From Isoetes taiwanensis (lineage: Eukaryota; Streptophyta; Lycopodiopsida; Isoetales; Isoetaceae), in the NCBI GenBank assembly GCA_021234155.1, contig JAJEKV010000097.1, positions 1,926,001-1,990,000 on the forward strand: DNA of 64,000 nucleotides. The letters run 5' to 3'. Position 1 is the first letter of the stretch; each line of letters begins with the position of its first letter. Shown piece after piece: positions 10,201 through 20,530 of the stretch. The position numbers were made by a program, and so were the translations under genes. The notes under the pieces were generated by a model. The model searched no databases and was not told where the DNA came from. It saw nothing but the letters and a program-made list of their open reading frames with translations.

Positions 10201-11789
10201 ACTGCCTTACCAAGGCGCGCAGACACCTCTGTTGGTCCACAAAGATCTGAGTGGATAAGCTCCAGCACTTGCTTAGCTCTGCTGCCTACACTTGCAAATG
10301 ATCTGCGAGGGTGCTTACCAAGGATACATGCTTCACAAAGATCCGGGGCTGCCTTCATAGTTATCTTCATGCCATGAACCATGTTCTTCCACTGCATTAT
10401 TTTTAAAGCTCGAATATTAGCGTGACCATACCTTTTGTGCCAAAGTAGCACTTTCTCCTTTTCTTTTGCTGATACAACTAGGGCCTGATTTGGATCAGAC
10501 ACCTCCAGCTCATACAAATTGCCATGCCTTGAGCCCTTAGCCACTATATCCCCTTCAATCCTTGCATTCTTCAAGAAAAGAACTTCCTTATCATCAAAGA
10601 AAACTTGCAGACCAGCATCTGCTGCACATGCAACTGACAAAAGATTTTTCCACAATCCCGGGACATGTAGGGTTTCTGGAAGCACTGTTCTTTCACCATT
10701 CAATAGCGTGAAATGGTATTGACCACTTCCTTGCACTTGAATTTCACTGTGATCTCCCAATTGCACCAGACTTTTGTCATTTTGATAACTTGAGAATAGA
10801 TCCCTATCCTTCAACATCACTGATGTGCATGCAGAATCCACTGTAAGAACCTTCTTTCCAGCAGTAGTACATGCACTTGTTTCCACAACAGAAGCCTCCC
10901 CTTTAATTCTGAGACTCTGGTCTGATTGGATCACAAGAGAAGCCTCTCCTTTGATGACTTGTGCCTCAACTAGGTGTGCTTTCTCTGATTTGTTCTTTCC
11001 CTCCGGACAATCGGCTGCATAATGGCCATATTCAAAGCAGTTCCTGCATTGCCCTCTCTTGGCATAAACTTTCTTAGGACGTGCTCCTTTTGATCCGTCC
11101 ACCTTCCCATCTGATTGCTTTTTGTAATGAGGCTTCTTATCTTGCCTCCCTCGTGCAAGCATGGCTTGTGATGGCTTGGAATCCTCCACTTTGTCTTTCA
11201 AACGCATCTCTTTCTGCAAAAGCTTAGAGACGGCATCATCCCATGAAAGACTACTTTGAGTTGTCAAGAAATCAACAAAGTTTTCCCATGAATTGGGAAG
11301 AGAGGCATACAACTGGAGCTTTTGTTGCCCCTCTGGAACTGCATACTTGGAATCTGCTACTGCCAACATATCAAACATCTCCTTTATTTGATTTATGTGT
11401 GTATTCAGATCAGCTCCTTCCACATACTTGCAATTCCTAATCTGTGTATACAAATGCATAACTTCACCTTCTGTTTTGGTGCCATACTTATCTTCAAGCC
11501 AAATCCAAAGAGAATAGCTGCCCTGATCCACATCTACTTGCATGACTATGGCTCTGGAGAGACACATACATATACAAGCCATTGCTCTATTATCACGGCG
11601 CTGCCAATCCTTTTGAAGCTTGATTTGAGCTGCTGTCCCAGCATTCTCTGGTTTAGTTTCAGACCCATCCACTATATCCCAGACATCCTCTGCCATTAGA
11701 TATAACTTCATGGATTTCTTCCAGCCGTGAAACCCTTTGCCATCAAACATAGGTGGCTTCAGAATTGCTGATACAGATCTGGTCTCCAT
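10146..11789 (-). CDS. Copia gag, protease and integrase N-terminus
   Basis: About 547 residues starting at an ATG some 85 bases inside the PBS. Residues 1-190 match the copia capsid family, ending in LYASLPNSWENFV. A CCHC knuckle CRNCFEYGHYAADC follows. The protease active site reads DSACTS where DSGAS or DSGCT is usual. The pre-integrase zinc motif is LWHKRYGHANIRAL...CEACILGK. The frame ends early in the integrase core by a shift near 10190. Confidence 0.9.
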   Translation of the reverse strand: METRSVSAILKPPMFDGKGFHGWKKSMKLYLMAEDVWDIVDGSETKPENAGTAAQIKLQKDWQRRDNRAMACICMCLSRAIVMQVDVDQGSYSLWIWLEDKYGTKTEGEVMHLYTQIRNCKYVEGADLNTHINQIKEMFDMLAVADSKYAVPEGQQKLQLYASLPNSWENFVDFLTTQSSLSWDDAVSKLLQKEMRLKDKVEDSKPSQAMLARGRQDKKPHYKKQSDGKVDGSKGARPKKVYAKRGQCRNCFEYGHYAADCPEGKNKSEKAHLVEAQVIKGEASLVIQSDQSLRIKGEASVVETSACTTAGKKVLTVDSACTSVMLKDRDLFSSYQNDKSLVQLGDHSEIQVQGSGQYHFTLLNGERTVLPETLHVPGLWKNLLSVACAADAGLQVFFDDKEVLFLKNARIEGDIVAKGSRHGNLYELEVSDPNQALVVSAKEKEKVLLWHKRYGHANIRALKIMQWKNMVHGMKITMKAAPDLCEACILGKHPRRSFASVGSRAKQVLELIHSDLCGPTEVSARLGKAVYFITLLMILVGKPLSIF

Positions 11790-11873
11790 GACCTTCTCCT
11801 GCTCAGATAAGTATTCTTCCAGAATTGTTCTCCCAAGTTCCTCTATTGCCGAACTTCCCTTTACATGCCAATA

Positions 11874-11886
11874 GGCTCTGATACCA
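11874..11886 (-). other. Primer binding site (initiator-Met tRNA)
   Basis: The minus strand reads TGGTATCAGAGCC immediately after the end of the 5' LTR, complementary to the 3' end of plant initiator-Met tRNA. This fixes the orientation of the element. Confidence 0.9.
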
Positions 11887-12177
11887 TGTTGGAAAACGTA
11901 TCAGCTATGGACTGATACAAACCTGCAGCACAGAGTGAGCCAATGCGGAAGCAAGAATGGAAGAGACACAAGAGGAATAGAATAGGAACAATCTAGATGT
12001 TCTCTGTATTGCATGTAATCTATAAGTACATGGAATGAATGGCACTGAAAGGCCAACAGCCGGGAAACAGAAGGCCAAAGGCCAGAGATGTACATGATGT
12101 ACTTCTAATGTACTCTAATGTACATCAATGTATTCAATGTATCTAATGTACTCTAATGTACAACTTGAATTCTAACA
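11887..12177 (-). repeat. Copia 5' LTR (291 bp)
   Basis: It begins TGTTGGAAAACG and ends TTCTAACA on the plus strand and is nearly identical to 7360-7711 apart from the missing 61-bp duplication. The small open frame inside each LTR (64 residues, identical) has no coding features. Confidence 0.9.
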
Positions 12178-12600
12178 TGCTGTTGAAGTGTGGGGAGTTG
12201 CAGCGGTCCTGCCAGGTCATGCTCAAGCAGCTGGGCATAGATCCCTGCATGGTGGTAGTCCAGGCGCAGCTGAGGCACCTGGGGTGTTGAGGCAGTAGAT
12301 GCACGTGGAGCTTGCCAATGGAGATGCACGACAGGGGCTGGTGGTCCGAGTCCACTTCCTCGTCCCGAGTGACTGTTCCAATGGAAAAATGGGATCCACC
12401 ACACTAGAGCCGCCCCCTTGGTTCTCCTGTCTACAAGTGCAGCAGCTGGAAGATGGCCATTGTGCCAACCCATTACAAATAACCAGGTCAAAGATACTAC
12501 CCAGCAACAACAACTGCTTGCCATAGCGCGAAATATGGTTGTCGTCTGACACCCTTGACCAAGCGAAAAGGAAAAGAGGTCCTTATTGTGTGTCATAAAT
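12143..12600 (-). pseudogene. LINE ORF2 endonuclease remnant
   Basis: Two overlapping minus-strand frames carry parts of an apurinic/apyrimidinic-type endonuclease domain. One (12552-12223) has an NGLAQWPSSS...TCRQE...SVVDPI pattern like the loop region near the end of the domain. The other (12355-12178) has DSDHQPL, matching the conserved SDH-x-P catalytic signature. The copia element begins just after this second piece, which continues in frame into the linker at 7354. The first part of the endonuclease (WNVRG and QE motifs) is not present. Confidence 0.6.
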
Positions 12601-13620
12601 TCAAAAAGAGAAAAACCTACAAACTCTTCTTTCAATTTGTATTTCGAATACGCCCATCCAATGTTTGCAAGCATGCAACAAATAGGTATGTTACTACTTA
12701 TTTATTATGTAACCACTAAGTTGCATGCATTGGCAATCATGCACATTGTAGTGATGCCAGGGGATACCATCGGATGGAGTTAAAATAAATGATATATCTT
12801 GTAGAGATTTGAAGGTGAATTCAATATAATCAAGTTTATGTTTAATTCCTCACTCTCTTTTTCATCATACTTAGTCAAATTATGACATTCATATTTCTTT
12901 GTTTGGGTTCTATAGGCCTATTGGTCTTTGTGGATGATAAAAACCCAAGTTCAATTATAAATTCATGATACAAACTAATATATTCATAAATAGCAAGGCA
13001 TGTATTTCATCCTCCATCATATGTCTACAAGTAACCAACATAGGAATTTCCTAATAGATACATTCTAATGCAAGCTTTCTATAAATTTATTAATTAAACA
13101 TAAGTCTACATATATAAAAGACGATATGATGGAATTTTAATGTCCACAGGAAGCTATAACTTATGTGACATAATACGTTCAGATGGGTCCAATTAGAGTT
13201 TATTTGGAATCAATTAAGGGCCAAAACTCGATGCCATAAAGCTCTTAGCAAATGGGGAGCCGAGCTTGTACAGAGTTTTTTTACCGAGCCTTGGTTTCGC
13301 CATTCTAGGTGTCAGCTGCGCGTAGGTTCAGTAATATCCGTGCCTCTAGCTTTGGGCGTTAGATTACACACAAGTAATTATGACCGTTAGCTTCCCCCCC
13401 CCCTCCCCCGCCCCAAAATTCCCCGCCCATGTGTTTTCTTCAACAGAGTTTGCGCGAAGATTGATTGCCCGCGCCAAAGGGAGCTTCGACCGCAGAATAG
13501 CTTCGACCACGGGTAAAATAACTGAGCCTTTTCTAGTATTTCGATTCCGCTCTACATTCTAATTTGGATTTTGAGACTCTAGATGGCTGTAAGCTCTATC
13601 ACAGTCGAAAATGCATTTGA
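12600..13620. other. Non-coding stretch
   Basis: AT-rich DNA without a supported gene. It contains a sequence (13134-13153) that on the minus strand reads like the 3' end of the LINEs at 4.9 and 38.1 kb, and a long C-rich tract at 13391-13410. TTAAGGGCC-AACTCGATGCCA-like sequence at about 13214-13240 recurs at about 14718-14743, so 13.2-14.7 kb may lie between two copies of a repeat. Confidence 0.5.
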
Positions 13621-13859
13621 AAGCTTCGTGGTGTCAACCAAAAGCTTTGTTACACTCCAACCCAGAATGAGAGGTTAATGGCGAGTCAAAAGATGCAGGA
13701 GAATTGATGTTTCTGCACATTGGAAGGCTTTGGTGGTCAGTTTTCAATGAGGCAAAGAGATATTTGTACAAGTGAGGCATGTATAGACTCCAACAGATAT
13801 GGCAAAAAGAAAAAATAAGCAAGCGACGAACTTTCCCACGGTTAGAAGCAAATTGTGAA

Positions 13860-14670
13860 TATGTATGTCTATGCAATCCATATCTAAATTAATTCAGTTA
13901 CTTATCCAATTCATTCCTATTCTCTCAGGTTTGTGTATATCTGATGTGGAGAACACAGTCTCTTCACACTCGATAAGTAGTGTATTCCATTGCTTTCACC
14001 AAGATATGGGCTCCTTGTTGTTCGAAGGTAGCACACCAGTGCAACTCAGAGAAAGGGGTATATGGTTCTGGAGGTATGAATACTCTCCACGAAGCTCCAA
14101 GCTTATTGAGCTTCCATTGCCCAGTCCGAGCTATACTGCAGGCCTCTGGATGCCACTTCTGTCTTACTAGCGCAGAATAAGTTGTCGCAGGAAATGTTCA
14201 TGGCATTGAAGGAGAAGGGAGGTTTCTGCGGGCATGTGAAGATAAATTTAGGAATTGATCTGTTCATTGCCTATTCAAGAGTGCCGACAATGTTAAGAAG
14301 ACCTTGAAGATGTTTACAGTTCAACAGTCGGTGGATAGTTTTTTAGATAGTTTATTTCTTGAAGGTTGGAGAGCTCGACTTCATGATGGAGCTGAATCTA
14401 CTGAATGCAGGATAAGTCGAGACACAGTTCGGTTCAGATATTGCATTCGGAAGCAAATGTTGTATGTCACTTCTAAGTATAGGAGATGGCAAATGTTCGT
14501 GAAGGAAGAAAGTACGTCTGGATTCCAGTAGAACAAGACGACAATGATGGCACTCATTCTGTTGTCATAGACTTAATATTCATAAGGATAATCAGCTATT
14601 CAAAAGTCTCAGAGTGGAGAGCGAGTGGTTTCTATTCGATGTCTGGCGGCAATTGGAGTTTGAGACAGAC
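13860..14670 (+). pseudogene. Possible gene remnant, unidentified
   Basis: Several plus-strand frames of 60-100 codons follow one another (13865-14170, 14304-14531 and 14486-14674), with frame changes between them. Base composition is more balanced than in the flanks, which suggests former coding sequence. I do not recognise a domain. The run could equally be part of an untranscribed repeat. Confidence 0.2.
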
Positions 14671-14837
14671 TTAAATTTCTTCTGGTGTGAAATTCATTAG
14701 AGGTTTGATGGGATCACTTAAGGGCCCAACCTCGATGCCAGCATGGAAAATCCACTAGGGTTGAGGCCCGAGACTCTAGGTTTTTAATGAACAGGTTGTA
14801 GATTCAAATCTGTATTTCGTTAACAACCTCAAGAATG

Positions 14838-15206
14838 TGGTTACAGTGCGCATTTGCCATATCCATAACCAATGGATAGATGCATTTCGTATTGTGGCCA
14901 CTATGCAACACTTTCTTTCTTTCTTTTTAGGGCGTGGCTATGGTGCGAATTTGCTATCTCCACAGCCCAATGGATACAAGCATTTCACAATGTAACCACT
15001 GTGCCCTTTTTTTTCGTAAATTTTTTTTAAGGGCGTAGCTACAGTGCGAATTTGCCATCATGTCCACAACCCAACGAATACATGCATTTCGCACTGTAAC
15101 TACTGTGGTGGTCTCTTTTTTTTTTTTTTTGTGGCTACATACGGTGCAAATTTGCCATGTCCACAGCCCAATGGATACATGCATTTCGCACTGTAACCAC
15201 TGTGCC
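14838..15206. repeat. Tandem array of four hairpin-forming units
   Basis: Four copies of a unit of about 70 bases (14838-14903, 14937-15000, 15036-15108, 15133-15206) are separated by T-rich tracts. Each unit starts near ACAGTGCGAATTTGCC and ends near GCATTTCGCACTGTA, so its ends are inverted repeats. The third copy pairs best over about 16 bases. The middle of each unit, around CCACAGCCCAATGGATAC, is well conserved. Confidence 0.75.
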
Positions 15207-15295
15207 CACTCTTTCATAGTCAAATAAATAACGAGAGACTACTTTTTAACTCACAAAACACTACTCAAAATTTAATGAAACAAAAAGAGAACCAT

Positions 15296-15436
15296 AAAAT
15301 AAGGAAGTGTTGTTTTCGCACCGTAGCCACGGTGCAAAAATGTGTATAACATAAAATATGGAAGTGTTATTTTTGCACCGTAGCCACGGTGCGAAAGTGT
15401 ATAACATAAAATATGGAAGTGTTATTTTCGCACCGA
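15296..15436. repeat. Tandem array of a second, related hairpin
   Basis: Two full copies and one partial copy of a unit of about 57 bases each carry TTCGCACCGTAGCCACGGTGC, a hairpin with 8-11 base arms (cores at 15313-15340 and 15370-15396, partial at 15425-15436). The arm sequence resembles GTGGCTACGGTGCGAA in the array just upstream, so the two arrays are related. Confidence 0.75.
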
Positions 15437-15439
15437 TGT

Positions 15440-16205
15440 TACTCACTCTTGCATATCAAGTCGCTACAAAGGCACTCACCTTCAAACTATCACAAATCGA
15501 GGCACTACTCAACGAGAATGGCAAAGAGTAGATCAGATAAGGCATGGGAGTTGTTTAGCACATGATACGACAATATAGTAGAGAAAAAATGGGATTTTCG
15601 TCAGACGCATCTAGAAGAGTTTGAGGAGGACATAGAGGAGCCAGTTGATGCAACTACTGTATACAATAATTTTTGCCTGACAGTAGACGTTATGGTAGAG
15701 TGTAACAGATCTACCAATGCATATGGGGGCATTCTTTATAGCTTCATGGCTAGAGCTGGACCTGATCTGAAACCATGTCATATGACTAGTTTACCTTTAC
15801 TGAGCATGCAAGCTTTAATTAAGATATTTTGAAGGCTGATCAAGACTGAATTAGGAGGTTTTTGGAGAAACTACCTGCAGAACTGTGCAGGCAAGAAGGC
15901 AAAGAAGTTTTTATGGCGTAGATATTATGTTCAGAACACACATGATTTACAATAAGTCAAACCAAGACACCGGTTCTTCTTCAAGTGTGCAGGTCGCTCA
16001 GATAAAATATCCTACCTCACCAGGAGAGGAGCAAATAGATCCTGAGGAAGAGAAGCTCCTACTGAAAAACAAGGAGAATGAGGAGGTATTGGAAGAGGAG
16101 GTCTCTGAGAAGAAACTGTCTACTTGGGGATTATCAGAAGCATATCCCATTTATGGGCTTCAAGCCCTTTCCCTGAACCCCAGTGGAGTTGTTTTCATTC
16201 TTTTG
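15440..16205. other. No supported gene
   Basis: A moderately AT-rich region. The frame at 15885-16217 (+) encodes an acidic, glutamate-rich stretch of about 110 residues without recognisable domains. It may be a chance frame or a decayed exon. Confidence 0.35.
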
Positions 16206-16207
16206 AC

Positions 16208-17046
16208 TCACTTGTAGAGGGAATCATTTTCTTGCGCAACCCTCTTCATTCCTTGCTGTCGTGACGTGACTTCATCTCCTTCACCAAATTTTTTATTTTC
16301 TACCTCCAATTCATTGAGCTTGCGACATTGTTGAGACATCAAGTAGTTCGCCTGTTGGAGCTGATTAACATCTGATAAAAACTTGCAATTGAATCTATAA
16401 AAGTGGTTATACATAGCCCACAAATGTGGATCAGTATTACCATTAACCAAATTATTACAGTAACCGAGTAACCCTTGCTGACCCTTGCGCAAGGAAATTC
16501 AATAAGATCGGATGCAGAGTGGAAGTTTGGATGGGCTCGAGTGAAAGGATCACAATGATACAGTTGCCCTTTAGCCCAAAGATCTATATTCATGGCTCCA
16601 GAAGCTCGGAATGCATCTTCATCTATTGGTTGCTTCCAAGTGAACTTATTCCTATAAGACAGACATCTTTTTGGCACTTGCACTCTAAATTGACCCTCGG
16701 AATTAGTTTGATCCTGAAACAGAAGTATCAGAAACAAGAACACTCAAAAGAATGCGATGAGAATTCGGAAACCAAATACCTTTGCCATTGAGATTGCAAA
16801 AGACCAAGTACCGGAGCCGAGCTTAGAATTAGGAAGATCCTTGCCAACAAACAGAGCGAAATTGAAAAATTTCGCTCTATTTGCTCGTAAGAATCCGTCA
16901 TAATTCGAATTTAAACGATGCTTGGGCGAGATAGCAAGCTCGATGGCGCGATGGCAAGGTCGATGGTGCGATAGCAAGCTTGATGGCGCTGAAGCTCGAT
17001 GGCTGAAGCTCGATGGTGGGAAAGGAAAAATCTGAGATGTAATCAT
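16208..17046 (-). CDS. Probable two-exon gene of unknown function
   Basis: Exon 1 (17046-16780) ends AAG|GTATTT; a 66-bp intron (16779-16714) ends TTTCAG; exon 2 starts at 16713 in the same phase. The joined frame reads through SAISMAK into DQTNSEGQFRVQVPK, which supports the splice. Exon 2 continues through WKQPIDEDAFRASGAMNID and, after a one-base frame change near 16500, ends in a segment QLQQANYLMSQQCRKLNELEVENK likely to form a coiled coil. I do not recognise the family. The first 35 residues come from a GCAAGCTCGATGG repeat and may be untranslated; the start is uncertain. The frameshift means either a pseudogene or a consensus error. Confidence 0.45.
16930..17020. repeat. Short GCTCGATGG-type tandem repeat
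   Basis: Five degenerate copies of a unit like GCAAGCTCGATGGCGCGAT lie in tandem in the 5' part of the gene at 16.2-17.0 kb. Confidence 0.6.
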
Positions 17047-17049
17047 TAA

Positions 17050-19000
17050 ATCTTGTGGCCGTTAGGAAATAATGATTGCAAAGTTAGGTATGAAGTTACG
17101 TTTGAAGGGGGGAAAGTTAGATTAGGGGAGAGTGACAGTTAGGTATGGAGGGGGGGAGGGAGAGTAGGTTCGGGATCCTACGTGGCAGCCCCCCCAAAAT
17201 ACTCTTACAAGACCGCTAAATGATTCCAAAAAGACTCTAATGTGTCTCCACTATGGTTGAAGTAGGTCCTTCCCTCACCAAACTTGACAAAGACTTCAAC
17301 AACTCTTAAGTTTTGGCACCTTAAATAACTCTTAAGCAACTCTTCAGCTTTGGCAGCAGCTTCTGCTTCTGCTTGAAGCATCCTACACTACATAGAAAGT
17401 TTTAAACCAAGAACTTATCATTAGAAAAATGAAAAACCATGTCGAAAGTGTGTAAAGCTTCTTCCCATTTTTTGACCCCGAATGGTTTTTTTTAGCATGT
17501 TGCAGCATTTAGTGAGTATACTCTATGCAACAATTAGCAACGAATCCTCATATAAAGGGCAATTGGTTACTTTAGAGTATTTAGAAGAAGGCTCTACAGA
17601 AGCTGATTCTGGAGCTTCTACACATTGGTTTTGCTATCCTTTTCCATCCGTGCCAAAGACTTCTCAAGTTTCTTCATCTGGAACAAATAATTAATGCTAT
17701 GTCTTTTATGCAAAAAAATAAGGTTACATGTATCTATAGCTCAAATGGCGCAACTTAAAAAAAGTTCTAAGAATAAATATAACAAAACACTAAATGCTAG
17801 TTCACTATTGCTTCCAGCTGCTTCACTTTTGCATGAGCAGACTCGAGTCTATCATGTTGTCCATGAGGCTTTTTTTTCCGTTTATGAAGCAGTAATAGAA
17901 CGACCAAAAGCTGCAGAATTATACAGGTATATAGCTATTCGATAAATAGCATCCATCGACAACTTGGAATTGAAGAGGCAAATTATCATGCATCAACGAC
18001 TTGGAATTAAAGTGGAAAATACCTGCATAGTTTCTAACTCATTCTCAACAAAAGATATCTATTTGTTTTTAACCCCAAGTCTTCCTCCATCTTCCTTTAC
18101 TTTAAACATCTGGTCAAAGTCTCCTTTGTATGCTGTTGGAGCCTAATTATCAAGATAGTAAAGCATAAGATTCTTCTCCCATCAAGTTCCCAGGCTTTTT
18201 ACAAACTGTAAATAATGACAATAAATTAACTGCTCTGTGGTGCCAGCCAGCATCAATATGTTGACAATAAATTAACTGCTCTGTGGTGCCAGCCAAATCA
18301 ATATGTTGAAGTTATTAGAAAAGGAATCTTTGACTAACATAGACAATAAAAAACATTAATCGAACCAATAAGTTCAGGACTATAAACAATATACTAAAAG
18401 GATATGTCTGTTCGTTTTAATAAAGCAATATTTTCTTTCATCCACTCAACTACCATAATAAGAAACATACAACGTCTTTTGTGTCCCCAAAAGATTTCCA
18501 TTGCTTCCTTGTGAAATTATTTTTTATAAGCACCTAGAGAACTATCATTTAAATAGCCAGCTTGCAATAATAGTGGTTGATAAATGATAAAGCTTATTTG
18601 TATTTAGCAATCTTCAAATCCTCGACAATGAAGCGTGATCAAAACCTTCACAGTAAGGAGTCTTGGTAGTTTACACGGTTTATCCTTCTTACCATGGGTC
18701 ATGAACAGAATATAGAACATGAAAAACATGAATTAACAGGTGTGTGACTTTGGAGCTGTGCATTGGCAGGTATATCGCAAGCGCCCCTGCTGCCTGCTGT
18801 ATTAGATGAATTTCTGCTCTCAGAGTGTATGTTGCCAAAAAAGCATTGTTTTTTTGCAAATTATTATATGGAAACCTATATTATGTCGGATCAGAAATTA
18901 AGGAATTGCAACAGAATGAAAGCTTAAAGAGATACTTGAATTTGAGGAGCTACAACAGCGCCAGATCTGCAGAAACCTTGGCTTGAGCATTCAGAACATC
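17050..19000. other. Non-coding region with a 45-bp tandem duplication
   Basis: No gene is supported; the plus-strand frames of 60-83 codons at 17.48-18.15 kb show no motif. At 18217-18307 a 45-base unit beginning GACAATAAATTAACTGC is repeated in tandem with a 2-base difference in length. G-rich sequence (GGAGGGGGGGAGGGAG) occurs near 17145-17163. Confidence 0.5.
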
Positions 19001-19010
19001 GCTCTATCTA

Positions 19011-19238
19011 TTAACCGACAATGTAGTTCTTATACATAGGGATCAAACGACATTTTCGGTAGCTGGATTCCTCCATCTGGGGCCCGTGAAGCAGATTCTT
19101 GCTCTCTTCCATCAGCAACGCATATTTTTCACCTCCATAGAAAGAGCTCTTTGACATGAACAACAACAGAACAAGGGAGAGCCCAAATAGTGCAGCAAAA
19201 ACAAAATAAACCAAGCCCATTCTTCCTACATAGGTCAT
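19011..19238 (-). CDS. Small predicted membrane protein, unidentified
   Basis: A 75-residue frame begins MTYVGRMG and continues with a strongly hydrophobic segment of about 20 residues (VYFVFAALFGLSLVLLLFM), then a polar tail with basic residues ending KNYIVG. This would be a signal-anchor or signal-peptide topology. No family is recognised and no promoter is evident. It could be the first exon of a larger gene whose remainder has been lost. Confidence 0.3.
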   Translation of the reverse strand: MTYVGRMGLVYFVFAALFGLSLVLLLFMSKSSFYGGEKYALLMEESKNLLHGPQMEESSYRKCRLIPMYKNYIVG

Positions 19239-19769
19239 CCAAGCTTTCTTAAGCTCCCCAGAATAGGGTTAACTAGCAGGCTCTACCATGGCGAGAAGAA
19301 TGGCAATGGGAAAATTACTGAAATAGCCAGCTTAAACTAGTCACAAAGCATAGCGGAATATATACTGACATATACTCAGAAATATGGGTTCTAAACAAAA
19401 ATAAATTTCAACATTGGTACTGGAAAATATTCCAGCCACACAGGGGTGGCTTAATCAACTGGCTTTACGGCTTCCAATGCCACTAATCCAAGTAGGCATC
19501 AAATCGAAGCTCCCGGCAAGAACGTATGTGATGACATTTCCAAGTCCAGGTACTTTTTCGTTCAATTTTGAGCTTTCGGATATAGAATCCACCAGCCTCT
19601 CTGGTTCTCTTTCCAGCAAAAGTTCCTGCCTAAACTTCGTGTTGGCCTTCTTTCTTGGTAATCCTTAAAATGTTTCGTTCTTTAATTCTGGCAATAAATA
19701 ATTTAAGGGAGAAAGTACGTGCTTTGGCAACCTAGAAATCTACAAACCTGAAAGCAGTTTCATCTAGGT

Positions 19770-19784
19770 TACAATTTTAAACTT
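19770..19784. repeat. LINE target site duplication, left copy
   Basis: TACAATTTTAAACTT at 19770-19784 is identical to 26636-26650, directly after the poly-A tail of the LINE. Confidence 0.9.
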
Positions 19785-19860
19785 AGGGTTTCGGCTTGAA
19801 AAATGAACGTTGAGCGCCCAAAACTCAGCGCCTGTTCCCAAGGAGGGTACCCCAATCCCG

Positions 19861-20253
19861 ATGGATGAGGCTTTGTTCGAAGCTGTTCTCCAGGGATTGG
19901 GAATTACTATTCCCCCCTTGGAACTGCAGGATTCTTTAGTTATTTTAGAAGATCTGTTAACCAATGCAGTGGAATCTCCGTCTAGAATAGGCTTCTGTAG
20001 GTTCGGGCTTAATTCTTTCTTTCTGTGTATTATTTGCTTTGATAGATCTGGCTCTCTGAGAGTCACAGCCCACAATTCTCAACCGTACGTAGCACTGGGA
20101 AATAGATTTGAACGTAATCTCTTCATGATGAGCGCGCCATTGGAGTTCGGCATCGAACCTATCTTTCATTGGGCGACATTCTTCGACCTCCAGCCATCCC
20201 AACACATCAGGGATCTTGATACGGTGGTTTGGAGGTATTTAGTTGCCAATTAA
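19861..20253 (+). CDS. Upstream ORF of the LINE, unidentified
   Basis: A frame of about 130 codons starts at ATG 19861, only 77 bases inside the element. The frame stays open a further 17 codons upstream. It reads MDEALFEAVLQGLGITIPPL, then a hydrophobic middle (FFLCIICF) and a tail around FHWATFFDLQPSQ. No known LINE domain is recognised. Typical plant L1 elements go from 5' UTR straight to ORF1, so this may be 5' UTR that happens to be open, or an acquired sequence. There is no direct evidence of translation. Confidence 0.3.
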   Translation: MDEALFEAVLQGLGITIPPLELQDSLVILEDLLTNAVESPSRIGFCRFGLNSFFLCIICFDRSGSLRVTAHNSQPYVALGNRFERNLFMMSAPLEFGIEPIFHWATFFDLQPSQHIRDLDTVVWRYLVAN

Positions 20254-20530
20254 CAGGTTTCGTGGGCCCCGAGCCAGATCTAGGGGTCCAGTCAGGGTAG
20301 GGTCAGATTTGTAATTCTAGGATCAGCTTTTTTCTGTGTTTTCTGGGTACGGCCCGTCAAATCTTGGGCAAAATTCTCCTTGGGGGAAGGGGGGAGTTAT
20401 CATTGGCAGTTACTTTCCTTTATGGAGGGAAAGGTAATAGTCCGCTCTATCTTCTCGGATTAGGCCTTTCTGCCGCTTCAGCTTTTGGGCCTTCTGCATC
20501 CGGCAAGATCTCAGGCAGCATATTACAGTT

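Larger units (their letters stand above)
7360..12177 (-). mobile_element. Ty1/copia LTR retrotransposon, complete but frameshifted
   Basis: The element is bounded by direct LTRs starting TGTTG and ending AACA (7360-7711 and 11887-12177). On the minus strand, a 13-base initiator-Met primer site follows the 5' LTR and a purine-rich AAAGGGGAG tract precedes the 3' LTR. The gene order gag, protease, integrase, reverse transcriptase, RNase H defines copia. The LTRs are almost identical outside a 61-bp duplication, so the insertion is fairly young, yet the integrase region is frameshifted. Confidence 0.95.
4861..12600 (-). mobile_element. LINE (non-LTR retrotransposon) split by a copia insertion
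   Basis: On the minus strand the element runs from an endonuclease remnant (about 12600-12178), across a copia element at 7360-12177, into linker, reverse transcriptase and C-terminal zinc-knuckle sequence (7359-4861). The reading frame rejoins cleanly when the copia element and one copy of its 5-bp target duplication are ignored, giving continuity into TAAERCFGRGR and the CNRWFDDECRELKR linker. The 5' end is missing or unrecognisable. The 3' end on the minus strand reads TCTCCGTGGACGCTAAAAA. The coding sequence is degenerate with several frame changes. Confidence 0.75.

Noticed and set aside
14486-14674. DUF506-like nuclease fragment (VVIDLIF segment)
   Set aside because: Only a weak resemblance to one motif; flanking motifs are missing.
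15261-15446. 61-codon minus-strand frame with repeated APWLRC
   Set aside because: Produced by the hairpin array; not a gene.
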